This document shows, piece after piece, positions 9,525 through 18,131 of a stretch of DNA of 64,000 nucleotides (position 1 is the first letter of the stretch; the number at the start of each line of letters is the position of its first letter). A program made the translations under genes and the position numbers. The DNA is from Microbispora sp. ZYX-F-249 (GTDB lineage: Bacteria; Actinomycetota; Actinomycetes; Streptosporangiales; Streptosporangiaceae): the NCBI RefSeq assembly GCF_039649665.1, contig NZ_JBDJAW010000036.1, forward strand, positions 16,190-80,189. The letters are read 5' to 3'. Under the pieces are notes generated by a model, which was not told the origin of the DNA, searched no databases, and saw only the letters and a program-made list of their open reading frames with translations.

Positions 9525-10853
9525 ATGACTTCAGCGACGCAGGCGTACACGTACGCCGCGCCTTCCTCCCTTGTCGACGGTCGTCTCGGATTGGCGACCT
9601 CCGGCGGGCGGGCCCTGTCCGGTCCGGCCGTGGCCCCCCGGTTCTTCAGCGGCGTGGTGACCCAGGCGGCCCCCGCCGCGGCGGCCCTGCTCGGCGTGGC
9701 CGATGTGGCGCTGGCCCGCTATCACCAGCCGCAGGCGCGGCCCGGCTGGGTGCGCGACCCGGTGGTGACATGCAACGGAGACCGGCTGCGGTTCGAGTCG
9801 TTCTCGGCCTGCGGCGGCGTGTACGCCCGGCTTGATCTGCTGAACGGCGCGCTCGACGGCGAGGTGTTCGACCGGGGCACGACCAACGTCGACGTCAACG
9901 CACCGCTCCGGGAGGCGCTGGCGCGCATCGGCGCGCGTGACCCGTTGCACCTGGGGGTGGGCCTCGACGAGCTGGTCGTGACCACGATGGACGGCGCGGT
10001 GGTGGAGAAGAAGGTGCCGCTGCCCGAGCGGTGGCTACGCGGCTTCGCCGAGGTGCAGGTCATCGCCTCGGGCATGGACCAGCGCGGTGAGCTGACCGGA
10101 ATGGCGGCGGTGCGGTTCCTGCGCGGGCTGCCCAAGAAGGGCACGGTGTGGGTGTCACAGGCGGGGCGTGAGCTGAAGGTCTCCGACCGTCAGGTTCCGG
10201 GCTCGGTCCGGCTCGCCGGCCCCAACCGGCTCGGCACCCTCCTGCCGTTGCTGCGCTTCGCGAAGTCCCTCCGCGTCTACGGGCCGGCCGACGCCGCCTC
10301 CAGCGCCTGGGAGCTGGAGCTGCCGGGCATGCGCTACACGCTCACCCTCTCGCCCGAGCGCTGGCGCGGCTTCTCCGGGGAGGGCGCGGTCCTCGACGAC
10401 CTGGCCACCGACGAGGCCGAGAACGACGCCGACGTGGTGGGCATGCTCCTCAACTTCGAGCCCGAGGTCGAGATCGGCCTGCTGGCCGACCGCGCGGGCA
10501 TCCCCGCCGACCGGGTGCGGGCCGCGCTGACGCAGCTGGGCGTCGCCGGCCGGGTCGGCTACGACCTGGCGGAGGCCGCCCACTTCCACCGTGAGCTGCC
10601 CTATGACAAGGACAACGTGATCCTGCTCAACCCCCGGCTGGCCAAGGCGCGCAAGCTCGTCGACGCGGGCGCGGTGCACCTCGAAGGCGAGTCGGCCACC
10701 GTCCACACCTCGGGCGGCGCGCGCCGGGTCTCGCTGGCCGACGGCTCCTGCACCTGTGAATGGTGGTGGGACCATCGCGGCTCCCGTGGCCCGTGCAAAC
10801 ACGTGCTGGCCGCCCGGATCGTCGCCAGCGCCGCCGTGGAGGTCTCCCGATGA
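9525..10853 (+). CDS. SWIM zinc-finger family protein
   Basis: The protein has 442 residues. The C-terminus carries the SWIM finger CTCEWWWDHRG...PCKHVLAARI, with the CxC...CxH ligand pattern of a zinc-binding nucleic-acid or protein interaction module. The rest matches the actinomycete proteins that accompany DUF6493 genes, with no catalytic motif I recognise. ATG at 9525 was chosen over GTG at 9495 because the family starts near TSATQAYTY. The stop overlaps the next start (ATGA at 10850), so the two genes are translationally coupled and probably act together. Confidence 0.85.
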   Translation: MTSATQAYTYAAPSSLVDGRLGLATSGGRALSGPAVAPRFFSGVVTQAAPAAAALLGVADVALARYHQPQARPGWVRDPVVTCNGDRLRFESFSACGGVYARLDLLNGALDGEVFDRGTTNVDVNAPLREALARIGARDPLHLGVGLDELVVTTMDGAVVEKKVPLPERWLRGFAEVQVIASGMDQRGELTGMAAVRFLRGLPKKGTVWVSQAGRELKVSDRQVPGSVRLAGPNRLGTLLPLLRFAKSLRVYGPADAASSAWELELPGMRYTLTLSPERWRGFSGEGAVLDDLATDEAENDADVVGMLLNFEPEVEIGLLADRAGIPADRVRAALTQLGVAGRVGYDLAEAAHFHRELPYDKDNVILLNPRLAKARKLVDAGAVHLEGESATVHTSGGARRVSLADGSCTCEWWWDHRGSRGPCKHVLAARIVASAAVEVSR

Positions 10854-13800
10854 CTGTCTGGACGGAGATCCGCGATCTGGTGAGTGGCAACCAGGTCACC
10901 CGCCTGGCCGACCGGCTGGTCACGCTCACCGAGGAGGAGCGCGCAGAACTCGGTGGGCGCTTGCCCGGCCTCGTCAAGGAGCTGCGCCACGCCCACACCG
11001 AGCGGGTGCGCGCCCAGCATCCCGACGACTTCGAGGAGATGGCCTTCTGGGAGGTCGGCGACCTGCTCGACAAACTGGCCGGCCCGCTGCTGCTGACCGG
11101 TGTCGGCGTGATCACGAGCCCGGCGGCCGCCGTGAAATGGATGACCGGCCGCGACGTCAACCGCCGCTGGGCCCCGGACCTCAACGTCGCCCAGGTGTGC
11201 CGGGTGGCGGCCACCCGGCCCTCGGAGTGGCGCCGAGATGTCGCGGTCCGGCTGGCCCAGAGGGTTCGCCGTCCCACCGACCGCATCGCGCCGCTGGCCG
11301 TGGCGCTGCTGCGCGAGTCGGGGGCCGTCCCGCCCGACCACGACCCGCTGGTGGCCGCCTGGCTGGCCGCGCCGAATGTGGCCGGTGACCCGCTGACCCC
11401 CGTGCTGCTGCCTCGTGTCTTCACCGCCGACGGCGCGGGCCGCGCTCTCCGCGACGAGCGGCTCGATCCCCGGCCGACCCGCTGGCTGGCCGCCGCCGCC
11501 CGCGAACTACCACGGGAGCAGGTGCTCGACGGCTGCGTGAGCCGTTTCCTGCGCGGCGGCGAGGCGCAGGACCTGCGCTTCTTCGTCCGGCTGCACACGC
11601 TCCTCGATCCCACGCCCGCGGAGTCCGCGCCCCGCCTGCGCGATTACCTGCGGTTGTTGCCCTCGGCTCCGGGCACGGTCGCCGAGCTGGCCGCCGGGCA
11701 GGTGCGCGGGGCGATGCCGCTGGACCACGCCGACCTGGTCGAGGCGGTCGACGCGCTCACCTTCCGGGACGAGGCGAAGCTCGCCGCCACGGGCCTGCGC
11801 TGGCTCGACCAGGCGATCCGGGCCACGCCCGGGGCGGCCGCCGATTTCGTGAACGCGCTGGCCACGGCGTACGCGCACAAGTCCTTCGACGTGCGCGGCC
11901 GCGCGGTCGAGCTGACCCTGAAATACGCGGGCCTGTTCGCTGACCACGCCGAGGCGATCCTCGACGGCGCCCGGCACCTCCCCGCCGACCTGGCCGCGAA
12001 GCTGGCCGAGCAGTTCGGCGGGGAGGCCCCGGTCGAGGAAGTGCCGGAGCAGAAGGACTTCCCGCCGCTGCCCGAGCTGCCGGAGGCGCGGCGGTTCCCC
12101 GAGCCGTCGATCTTCCCCGGCTACCACCAGGAGCGCTGGGTCGGGCAGGAGCGCTGGCTGGCGGCCTTCGTCGCCGGTATCGCCGACGACCGGGAGGAAC
12201 TGCGCCGCAAGCTCAAGCCCCACGTCGAGCAGGACCATGGCTACTGGCGGTCCAGGGACGTGCGCGTCGACCCCGGCGACTGGCAGTCGGCGCTGTCCGC
12301 CGAGCTCGTCACTCCCGGCAGCGTGCCGGAGCTGCCGCCGAGAGGGCCGGAGAAGTTCTGGGACGACGCGAACCACTCCGTCAGAGTGCGGACCCTCACC
12401 CGTGGCGAGGAGCCCGAGCCGGAACGGTCGCCCCGGCGAATCATGGTGGGCGGCTTCTACCGGCCTGGCCGCTACCTCGACGACGACACTCCGCTGCGCG
12501 CCTTCTTCATCACCTGGACCAGCGACTACGGCCCGGACGGAGCGGTGGCCCGCGAGGGCGACCGGCAGATCCCCTTCGCCGGGGGCCGGATCCACCTGAA
12601 CGGCTCCCCGACCGATGTCGCGCAACCGTGGCATCACGGCGCCGAGGAGGAGGACGAGGAGGCCTGGGACGACGAACTGCCGGATCGCCCCCATCCGGTG
12701 CGGACGAGACCCGGCGTCCTGTACGACGACTCCGCCGAGGCCATGCCGTCCTTCATCCTCGACCTCGCCTACGAGCGCATGGCCGAGCTCGGCGTGAACC
12801 CTGTCCGGATCGAGGCGATGCGGAGGGGGGAGCAGGTGCCCCCGCCGGACCCGGGCGAGCCGCTCGTGGAGGTGACCGTCGTCTTCGTCCCGCCCCGGCT
12901 GCGTTCCTTCATGCCCAAGGAGCTGCCCGAGCACGACGAGTGGCGGCGGCGCAACCAGCTGCCCCACCCCAATCGAGTCTCCCCGCCCCACGACTTCCTG
13001 CTGCACCGCTACGCGGAACTCGCCGAGGCCCTCCGCAACGGCACCCTGCCGCCGGTGCTGCTGGCCACACCGACCTGGATGAGCGGCCACCTCGACCCGG
13101 ACGTGCTGATCGACCGGCTGGAGACCTGCGCCGCCGCCGGGGTGGAGTCACTCCCGGCCGACCTGGCGCAGGCGCTGCTGCGGCTACCGCGGGGGTGTCA
13201 CCCGGCCGCGGCCGACCGGGCAGCCAAGGTCGACTCGGCGGCGGCGCGCTCGGCCGCCCGCTGGCTCGCCGGCGACGGCATGGCCGACCCCGAGTGCGGC
13301 CACGTGTGGCGGCACATGGTCAACGCGTCCATGGTCGACTTCGGCGACGGCGAACCGGAACACTTCACCGAGGTCAGACTGCAGCCCGTGCTGCGCGTGA
13401 CGGCCCCGACCGGTCACCGGTTGATCGACGAGGTGCTGCTGCGCGAGCCGTTCGACTGGGTGGTCGACGAGTCCGGCGGCACGCTCGGGGCATGGCCCGC
13501 CATGCTGCCCTCGCATCGCGAGGTCACGGCCGTCAACTTCCTGCCGTTCCTGTTGCGCGATCACTGGGGCATGCGGGTGACTCCCTCGGACATCGCCGGC
13601 CTGGAGATCGCACAGGGCCCCATGGGCGAGTCCACCGCGGTGATCCTCGCCTTCCTCCTGACCGCCGGCATGCCCGACATGATCCCGCTGGTCCTGCGCA
13701 TGGCCGCCAGGGGTGAGCTGCCGGCCGAGGCGATCGGCCACCAGCTCGCGCTGGTGCTGCGCCGCACCTGGCGGGAGACCCGTCCCGCCATCGCGGCACT

Positions 13801-14056
13801 GACCGAGCTGGCCGAGGCTGGCGGCCACCACGAGGTGTGGCGCATCCTGCGCGGCCTGCTCCCTGGGATGCTGCCGGGCGAGGGGAAGCGCATCACCGTG
13901 ACGCACACCGAACTCGTCGCCTTCGCCGCCGACGTGGCACGCTGGACCGGCGCGCGCGGGGAGATCCCGGTCATCGGCGAGTTCGCGCGGAGCCGCAGGA
14001 CGACGCGCTTCGTCCACGAGTGCAAGCGCCTCCACGCCCAGCTCACCGGCACATGA
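10850..14056 (+). CDS. DUF6493-type large hypothetical protein
   Basis: The protein has 1,068 residues, is soluble, and is helical and repetitive in its first half (HEAT-like: ...LAERVRRPTDRIAPLAVALLRE...). It has no signal peptide or membrane segment. I recognise the family as the DUF6493 protein found directly after SWIM zinc-finger genes in many actinomycetes; its function is not established. The ATGA overlap with the SWIM gene supports coexpression and a joint complex. Codon use is typical of the chromosome. It ends before a strong bidirectional hairpin. Confidence 0.75.
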   Translation: MTVWTEIRDLVSGNQVTRLADRLVTLTEEERAELGGRLPGLVKELRHAHTERVRAQHPDDFEEMAFWEVGDLLDKLAGPLLLTGVGVITSPAAAVKWMTGRDVNRRWAPDLNVAQVCRVAATRPSEWRRDVAVRLAQRVRRPTDRIAPLAVALLRESGAVPPDHDPLVAAWLAAPNVAGDPLTPVLLPRVFTADGAGRALRDERLDPRPTRWLAAAARELPREQVLDGCVSRFLRGGEAQDLRFFVRLHTLLDPTPAESAPRLRDYLRLLPSAPGTVAELAAGQVRGAMPLDHADLVEAVDALTFRDEAKLAATGLRWLDQAIRATPGAAADFVNALATAYAHKSFDVRGRAVELTLKYAGLFADHAEAILDGARHLPADLAAKLAEQFGGEAPVEEVPEQKDFPPLPELPEARRFPEPSIFPGYHQERWVGQERWLAAFVAGIADDREELRRKLKPHVEQDHGYWRSRDVRVDPGDWQSALSAELVTPGSVPELPPRGPEKFWDDANHSVRVRTLTRGEEPEPERSPRRIMVGGFYRPGRYLDDDTPLRAFFITWTSDYGPDGAVAREGDRQIPFAGGRIHLNGSPTDVAQPWHHGAEEEDEEAWDDELPDRPHPVRTRPGVLYDDSAEAMPSFILDLAYERMAELGVNPVRIEAMRRGEQVPPPDPGEPLVEVTVVFVPPRLRSFMPKELPEHDEWRRRNQLPHPNRVSPPHDFLLHRYAELAEALRNGTLPPVLLATPTWMSGHLDPDVLIDRLETCAAAGVESLPADLAQALLRLPRGCHPAAADRAAKVDSAAARSAARWLAGDGMADPECGHVWRHMVNASMVDFGDGEPEHFTEVRLQPVLRVTAPTGHRLIDEVLLREPFDWVVDESGGTLGAWPAMLPSHREVTAVNFLPFLLRDHWGMRVTPSDIAGLEIAQGPMGESTAVILAFLLTAGMPDMIPLVLRMAARGELPAEAIGHQLALVLRRTWRETRPAIAALTELAEAGGHHEVWRILRGLLPGMLPGEGKRITVTHTELVAFAADVARWTGARGEIPVIGEFARSRRTTRFVHECKRLHAQLTGT

Positions 14057-14158
14057 TGATTGCGCACGACATCCGTACCGAGATCAGGATGTAGTGCGCC
14101 GACGCTCTCGAGGAATGACGGGGGATTGCCCGCGCACTCGGCGCGATCACTTCTGAAT

Positions 14159-14190
14159 GCCCCTGACCTGCGTCATCGCAGGTCAGGGGC
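14159..14190. terminator. Perfect 14-bp hairpin between convergent genes
   Basis: GCCCCTGACCTGCG and CGCAGGTCAGGGGC pair perfectly around a TCAT loop. It lies between the DUF6493 gene on the plus strand and the CPCC gene on the minus strand and could terminate both. Confidence 0.75.
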
Positions 14191-14235
14191 TGAAGGGGCG
14201 CCGGTCTGCGGAGTGGCGGTCATGGCCTGAGTGCT

Positions 14236-14682
14236 TCAGTCCGGTTCGCGGCCAGGCGGCGCTGGGTCTGTGCCGGCGGGGAGTTCCGCGCACTGTGGGG
14301 GACGTACATAGGGGAGGACACGCTCTCTGCAGGCGCCGATCTGCCGGAAGTTGAGCCGGGCCTGGGTGAGGCTCAGTCCGTAGTTGGGGCCGCCGCGCCG
14401 GATGTCGTCGGCATCGTGGTCGTCCTGCCCGTCGTCCTCCCAGAAGCACACGGGGCAGATCTGGTACCAGCCGCGCGAATCGAGGGTCAGGTATCCGCAG
14501 CAGGGACAGGCGTGAGGACCGCTTCCCTCCGGCGCGTGTACCGAGCGGTTGGTGGCGACTTCGACGTACTCCTCGAACACCTCAATTCCCCGCTGGACTT
14601 CCTCGGGTGTTCGTTCACGTCGTTCACGAGCAGAAATGACCCCTCCTGAGGTCCATCGAGTGATGAGGTAATCCGAGAGCAA
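14236..14682 (-). CDS. CPCC-family cysteine-rich protein
   Basis: The frame has up to 148 residues. The core is the CPCC domain: HACPCCGYLTL, then YQICPVCFWEDDGQDDHDAD and PNYGLSLTQARLNF. It has four cysteines arranged as a zinc ribbon, followed by the acidic WEDD motif. These small cytosolic proteins are of unknown function and frequent in accessory regions. The start is uncertain. TTG at 14682 has no clear ribosome site, whereas AGGAGGGG lies immediately before an in-frame ATT codon (VISARERRER), which would be an unusual start. Confidence 0.8.
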   Translation of the reverse strand: MLSDYLITRWTSGGVISARERRERTPEEVQRGIEVFEEYVEVATNRSVHAPEGSGPHACPCCGYLTLDSRGWYQICPVCFWEDDGQDDHDADDIRRGGPNYGLSLTQARLNFRQIGACRERVLPYVRPPQCAELPAGTDPAPPGREPD

Positions 14683-14858
14683 GCAAGAAGGATTGCCGAC
14701 GCCGCAACAGGCCGGCTTGAGGCGCTGAGAGATCAGGCTTCGTAGAAGCTCGGCCCATCATGGTTTCGATCAGGCCGATGCACCTCAGGGCTCGTGCGTG
14801 ATCCAATCTGAACCGCCCCGTACCATCCGGAACTGCGGCCAGGAGTGCTACTCAGTGA

Positions 14859-15152
14859 CTAGAGCGCTCTCAATGCCACCGCGAGATCGTCGCCGTACGA
14901 GGACCAACAAGAGACGGCACCCGAGTCGTCGATCTGCCCCATGAGGTAATCGCCATCGCGAGCGTCACGGGCCAGACACAGGTCTCCGATCTGAATGATC
15001 AGGGAGACGGGAACTTTCTCCAGGTCACCTGAAGGGGCGTGCAAGAAGACTGGCCTATCAAGTGGCAATAACTTGGCGGAACCGGCAACGGCCACCTCGG
15101 CGACGCGCGTCAATGTCCACCCTTCGGGAAGCTGCCCGACATCATGACTCAT
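14859..15152 (-). CDS. Hypothetical small protein
   Basis: The gene encodes 97 residues from ATG at 15152 (MSHDVGQLPEGWTLTRVAEV). It is soluble, of mixed alpha/beta type, with one C-terminal Cys-Trp pair (VSCWSSYGDDLAVALRAL). No family is recognised. The open frame extends upstream to 15245, but that extension is the remnant of an integrase, so the internal ATG is the likely start. It lies in the decayed accessory zone left of the AICE. Confidence 0.5.
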   Translation of the reverse strand: MSHDVGQLPEGWTLTRVAEVAVAGSAKLLPLDRPVFLHAPSGDLEKVPVSLIIQIGDLCLARDARDGDYLMGQIDDSGAVSCWSSYGDDLAVALRAL

Positions 15153-15191
15153 CGGACGATGGTAATTCGCGGAATCGTACGAACAACCCCC

Positions 15192-15280
15192 CCGTTGGCC
15201 GGCCCGCTCGGCGGCTTCCGGCGCGTGGGCTCCTGGTTCAGCCATACCGAGACGGCCGCATGGCGCAGGTCATACGGCCG
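15192..15280 (-). pseudogene. Integrase C-terminal relict (inverted)
   Basis: Minus-strand translation gives RPYDLRHAAVSVWLNQ and then, after a frameshift, GAHAPEAAERAGQ. This matches the catalytic C-terminal part of the intact AICE integrase (RPYDLRHAAVSLWLNAG followed by VHAPEAAERAGH). Only about 30 codons survive, in opposite orientation to the present element. It is evidence for an older, rearranged integration. Confidence 0.75.
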
Positions 15281-15289
15281 AGCCTCTGC

Positions 15290-15634
15290 TCAGTAGCCCG
15301 CCATGCGCTGGTGCCACCATGCGTCGAACTGCCAGGGAAGCAGTTGGTAAGGATGAGGTTCGGGAAGGGTGCGCCTGCGGTATTCCTCGTCAAGGCGGTG
15401 CACCAGCCGTACGAGCTCGCGACGAGCTGCGGGCGGCAGCCGACGTAGTACGAGTTCCAGGTTGTCACGCGCCTCTGCGGGATCACAGCATGGACACTGA
15501 TACGGCGAGAGATACAGGGTGCGGCCCCGGCGTCGCAGGAAGCTCTTGTATTGGTCGAGAGATTGAGCGACGAAGCCCGTCCCGAGTCCTTGAGCCTCCA
15601 GCCGCGCGATTGCCGCGAGAGTCCGGCTGGACAT
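15290..15634 (-). CDS. Hypothetical protein with CPCC-like motif
   Basis: The gene encodes 114 residues from ATG at 15634 (MSSRTLAAIARLEAQG); a longer frame begins at 15718. It contains YLSPYQCPCCDPAEARDNLELVLRRLPPAARRELVRLVHRLDEEYRRRTLPEP, an Arg- and Leu-rich helical stretch, and ends with WQFDAWWHQRMAGY. A partial paralogue lies at 15734-16018. The family is seen in mobile regions of streptomycetes; no function can be assigned. Confidence 0.5.
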   Translation of the reverse strand: MSSRTLAAIARLEAQGLGTGFVAQSLDQYKSFLRRRGRTLYLSPYQCPCCDPAEARDNLELVLRRLPPAARRELVRLVHRLDEEYRRRTLPEPHPYQLLPWQFDAWWHQRMAGY

Positions 15635-15733
15635 GCCGGGAATCTGACGAGCTGACCGGTCCCGTCTTTGGGCTGCTGTTTGATAAGCGCGGATGGCGCC
15701 GGGCGGCCTACGCGGCATCGCCCTTTCTGATCG

Positions 15734-16018
15734 TCATGATTGGCATAGTTTCATACCTCGACTCCGCGAACCACCCTGAACCGCGCCGACGAAATCGACG
15801 AGCGCCGAGAAATTTCTGCCAAGCCTGCAGTGCAGGCATGGCCGCGACCCTACTCGTAGATCCTTGCCGCTCCCAGCGCGTTGGCGAAAACGACCAGGAG
15901 GCATCGTCAGGGGCGGGCCGAATTCCTCCTCCAACCTTGTCACGAGTCGTGCAAGCTCTGCGCGTTCAAAAGCCGGCAGGCGTCGGAGCGTGTACTCCAG
16001 AGCGTCTCGGTCTTGAAT
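15734..16018 (-). pseudogene. Degenerate paralogue of the 15290-15634 gene
   Basis: The minus-strand frame DRDALEYTLRRLP then AFERAELARLVTRLEEEFGPP matches RDNLELVLRRLP then PAARRELVRLVHRLDEEY of the neighbouring gene. The similarity covers about 35 residues; the tail is unrelated and there is no convincing start codon. It directly follows the stop of the kinase gene at 16019. Confidence 0.5.
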
Positions 16019-16711
16019 CTAGGTAGGAGTCGTCCCGCGCATACCCGGCAGGTGAAACATCGCGGCCAGTTCGTCGGCACGTTCGGCAACGTTTCGAAAT
16101 CCGTCGACCCGCAGGACCGGCAAGTCGAGTTCGCGGGCTTGGCGTCGTACTTCTTCATCCCAGAGTTCGTCGCGGGCCAGTCGCTTGGCGAACGCTTCGG
16201 CATGGTCACTGCTTCCCCAGTTGGCCCGTGCTCTGGCTGGGTCGGCGAATCGGGTGCCCAATGCATTGCGGCGGAATTCGGGTGTCGGCAGCAGAAAGGC
16301 GGCGTGCTCACGGCGCGTCAGTAGAGGGGCGACGTCTCGGGGCAGGGTGCGGAAGTCGTCGACGAGTACGGGACGGTCTGTGGGCAGGGTAAGCAGGTCT
16401 TCGATGACGAATCCGAATGTCTCGCCGTGCAGGCTGGGCATGGCCTGGAAGATCTCATCGGCGGTGCGTCCTGTCCATCTCTGCTCCAGAGGCGTTCGCA
16501 GCAATGCGGATAGGTAGGGCTGTCGCTGCGGGGTGCACCGGTTGACGTATCCCCGTTCGGCGCGGTCGCCGTCGTACACGAGCAGGTCGTGCCGTTCCGC
16601 CAAGGACTGAGCGAGGGTGCTCTTGCCGGCGCCGGTACCGCCGGCAATCCAGCGGACATGCGCGAGTCGACGAACGAGATCAGCAGGCGTGTGCTGGCCG
16701 AGGAGACTCAT
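16019..16711 (-). CDS. P-loop NTPase / small-molecule kinase-like protein
   Basis: The protein has 230 residues. ATG at 16711 (MSLLGQHTPADLVRRLAHVRW) puts the Walker A motif IAGGTGAGKSTLAQSLA near residue 22. It continues with a kinase-like lid region (LLVYDGDRAERGY), a VLVDDFRTLP Walker B-like strand and a basic C-terminal part. The architecture resembles shikimate-, gluconate- and AAA_33-type kinases. The longer upstream frame to 16951 is antisense to an integrase relict and was rejected. Substrate unknown. It sits in the remnant zone and may be cargo of an older element. Confidence 0.7.
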   Translation of the reverse strand: MSLLGQHTPADLVRRLAHVRWIAGGTGAGKSTLAQSLAERHDLLVYDGDRAERGYVNRCTPQRQPYLSALLRTPLEQRWTGRTADEIFQAMPSLHGETFGFVIEDLLTLPTDRPVLVDDFRTLPRDVAPLLTRREHAAFLLPTPEFRRNALGTRFADPARARANWGSSDHAEAFAKRLARDELWDEEVRRQARELDLPVLRVDGFRNVAERADELAAMFHLPGMRGTTPT

Positions 16712-16847
16712 GCCCGGCAGTCTCACAAGCTTGAGCAGGCAGAAACAGTCTTGTACTTGAATCACGCGGCGGTGATGATCGAAGGAGAGGGCCGATGTCC
16801 TACATCGTGCGATCGCGCGCCCAGGACAGCCCCGGGTCATGAAAGCC

Positions 16848-17004
16848 GGCGCCACGTCTTCACGCCCGAGCAGGTCGCTCCGCCCCTGGCGGCCCGGCCG
16901 TACAGTCTGCGGCACGCGGCCGTGTCCCTTTGACCGAGCGCGAGTGTCCACGCTCCGGAAGCCCGCCGATCGGGCCGGTCACGGGTAGACGTCATGGCGC
17001 GACC
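16848..17004 (+). pseudogene. Integrase C-terminal relict next to the left att site
   Basis: The sequence encodes VFTPEQVAPPLAARPYSLRHAAVSL, broken by a stop, and then ASVHAPEARRSGRSRVDVM in a shifted frame. It follows the AICE integrase (AFTPEQVASPLAARP..., VHAPEAAERAGH, GVDVM) at 37440-37580. Downstream, 17005-17123 is homologous to 38290-38439, the non-coding stretch between the intact int gene and its att site. This is the right end of an earlier, related element. Nothing else is seen between 16712 and 17123. Confidence 0.8.
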
Positions 17005-17123
17005 TGGGACGAGGTGACCGACATCATCCCGACAGGCGGCGGCTCTCGGCGGCGTACGGCCGCATCGCGATCACAGTGCGATCAAGCAGAAGCCCAGGCC
17101 AAGGGCCAAAGAGGCGGGGGAGA

Positions 17124-17170
17124 GGAGCGCGCCCTGAGGGATTCGAACCCCCGACCGTCGGATTAGAAGT
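17124..17170 (+). repeat. Left attachment site (47-bp core)
   Basis: This is identical over 47 bp to 38440-38486 and contains 40 bases of the tRNA-Arg 3' part (acceptor 3' strand, T arm, into the anticodon loop) plus 7 flanking bases. The match ends abruptly on both sides: A versus G on the left, GGATGATC versus CCGATGCT on the right. Confidence 0.9.
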
Positions 17171-17243
17171 GGATGATCCCTTGTACTGCCGACACGGCTG
17201 TTGACCTGCGCCGGAGCAATGCTGATCTTTCTGGGAGCCGTAG

Positions 17244-17264
17244 ATCATCCCGCGTATATCCCGT
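17244..17264 (+). promoter_or_regulatory. Candidate Int/Xis arm site, left end
   Basis: This 21-bp AT-rich sequence (core CATCCCGCGTATATCCCGT) is repeated identically and in the same orientation at 38318-38338, each time inside the element close to its att core. A pair of identical sites at both ends suggests arm-type binding by the integrase or excisionase. Confidence 0.5.
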
Positions 17265-17363
17265 AGCGGGCGTTACACATATTCTTTATTCCTAGGTCTC
17301 CAACGATCCATAGGATCGCTCGGAACCGTCCGCGCTGCTGTCGAGATAGGTGGGAGCTTGCCT

Positions 17364-17957
17364 GTGGCACCGGAGGAAGCTCTGCTCAATCCCGTCCGGC
17401 TCTACAAGGCCGAGGAGATCCGCTCACGGGACTGCCCTATACCGGCGGCCGCTGGTGTCTATGCCTGGTACTTCACGTCGCCACCACCTAATGTGCCGCT
17501 TGAAGGCTGCCATGAGCGGGACGGTGCAGTGCTCCTCTACGTTGGCATTTCGCCGAAGGCGCCGCCTATGAACGGACGTGCTCCGAGCCGGCAGACCATC
17601 CGAAGCAGGGTCCGCTACCACTATCGCGGCAACGCGGAAGGTTCAACCCTCCGCCTCACCCTCGGCTGTCTTCTCGCGGATGAACTAGGGATCGGCCTGC
17701 GCCGGGTGGGCAGCGGCAAGCGCATGCACTTCGGCTACGAGGGGGAGGCCCAGCTCACCGACTGGATGGGTCTGCATGCCCAGGTCGTGTGGACCGTCGC
17801 CGATAGTCCCTGGAGGCTTGAAGAGGAGCTGATCCAATCGTTGGTGCTGCCACTCAATCTCGACCAGAACCTACATAGCCCCTTTCATCAGAAGCTCTCC
17901 ACGCTTCGTGCCGAACAACGGGCACTCGCCCGGTCGCTACCGATAGAACGAGGGTGA
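17364..17957 (+). CDS. GIY-YIG nuclease family protein
   Basis: The protein has 197 residues. GTG at 17364 lies 7 bases after GGTGGGAG; the alternative TTG at 17358 is too close to it. The GIY-YIG signature is present as GVYAWYF (31-37) and LLYVGIS (57-63), followed by the expected Arg-rich helix (TIRSRVRYHYRGNAEGSTLR) and a later Glu-rich helix (WRLEEELIQSLVLPLN) that may supply the metal-binding Glu. Such stand-alone proteins occur in mobile elements and restriction-like systems; the target is unknown. It is the first gene inside the AICE and transcribed into it. Confidence 0.65.
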   Translation: MAPEEALLNPVRLYKAEEIRSRDCPIPAAAGVYAWYFTSPPPNVPLEGCHERDGAVLLYVGISPKAPPMNGRAPSRQTIRSRVRYHYRGNAEGSTLRLTLGCLLADELGIGLRRVGSGKRMHFGYEGEAQLTDWMGLHAQVVWTVADSPWRLEEELIQSLVLPLNLDQNLHSPFHQKLSTLRAEQRALARSLPIERG

Positions 17958-18131
17958 TGAGACTGCTGCCCCGAACCTTCTGACGATCCGTAGATCCAGC
18001 CATGTCCGGTGGTTCCCGCCCGGCTGCGAGGGGCGTCGGAGTAGAAGTGGATGCAGAGGCCACAGGGCCAGTGAGCTGCTCCGAGAGGAGTACCTGAGTG
18101 GCAGACAACGGATTGAGAGGTGTGGGAGAAG

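Noticed and set aside
14100..17120. CRISPR array or tandem repeats in the accessory zone
   Set aside because: I looked for regularly spaced repeats and found only protein-level similarity between gene fragments.
17124..17170. Second functional tRNA-Arg at the left end
   Set aside because: Only 40 bases of the 3' part match; the D arm, 5' acceptor strand and half of the anticodon stem are missing, so it is an att core.
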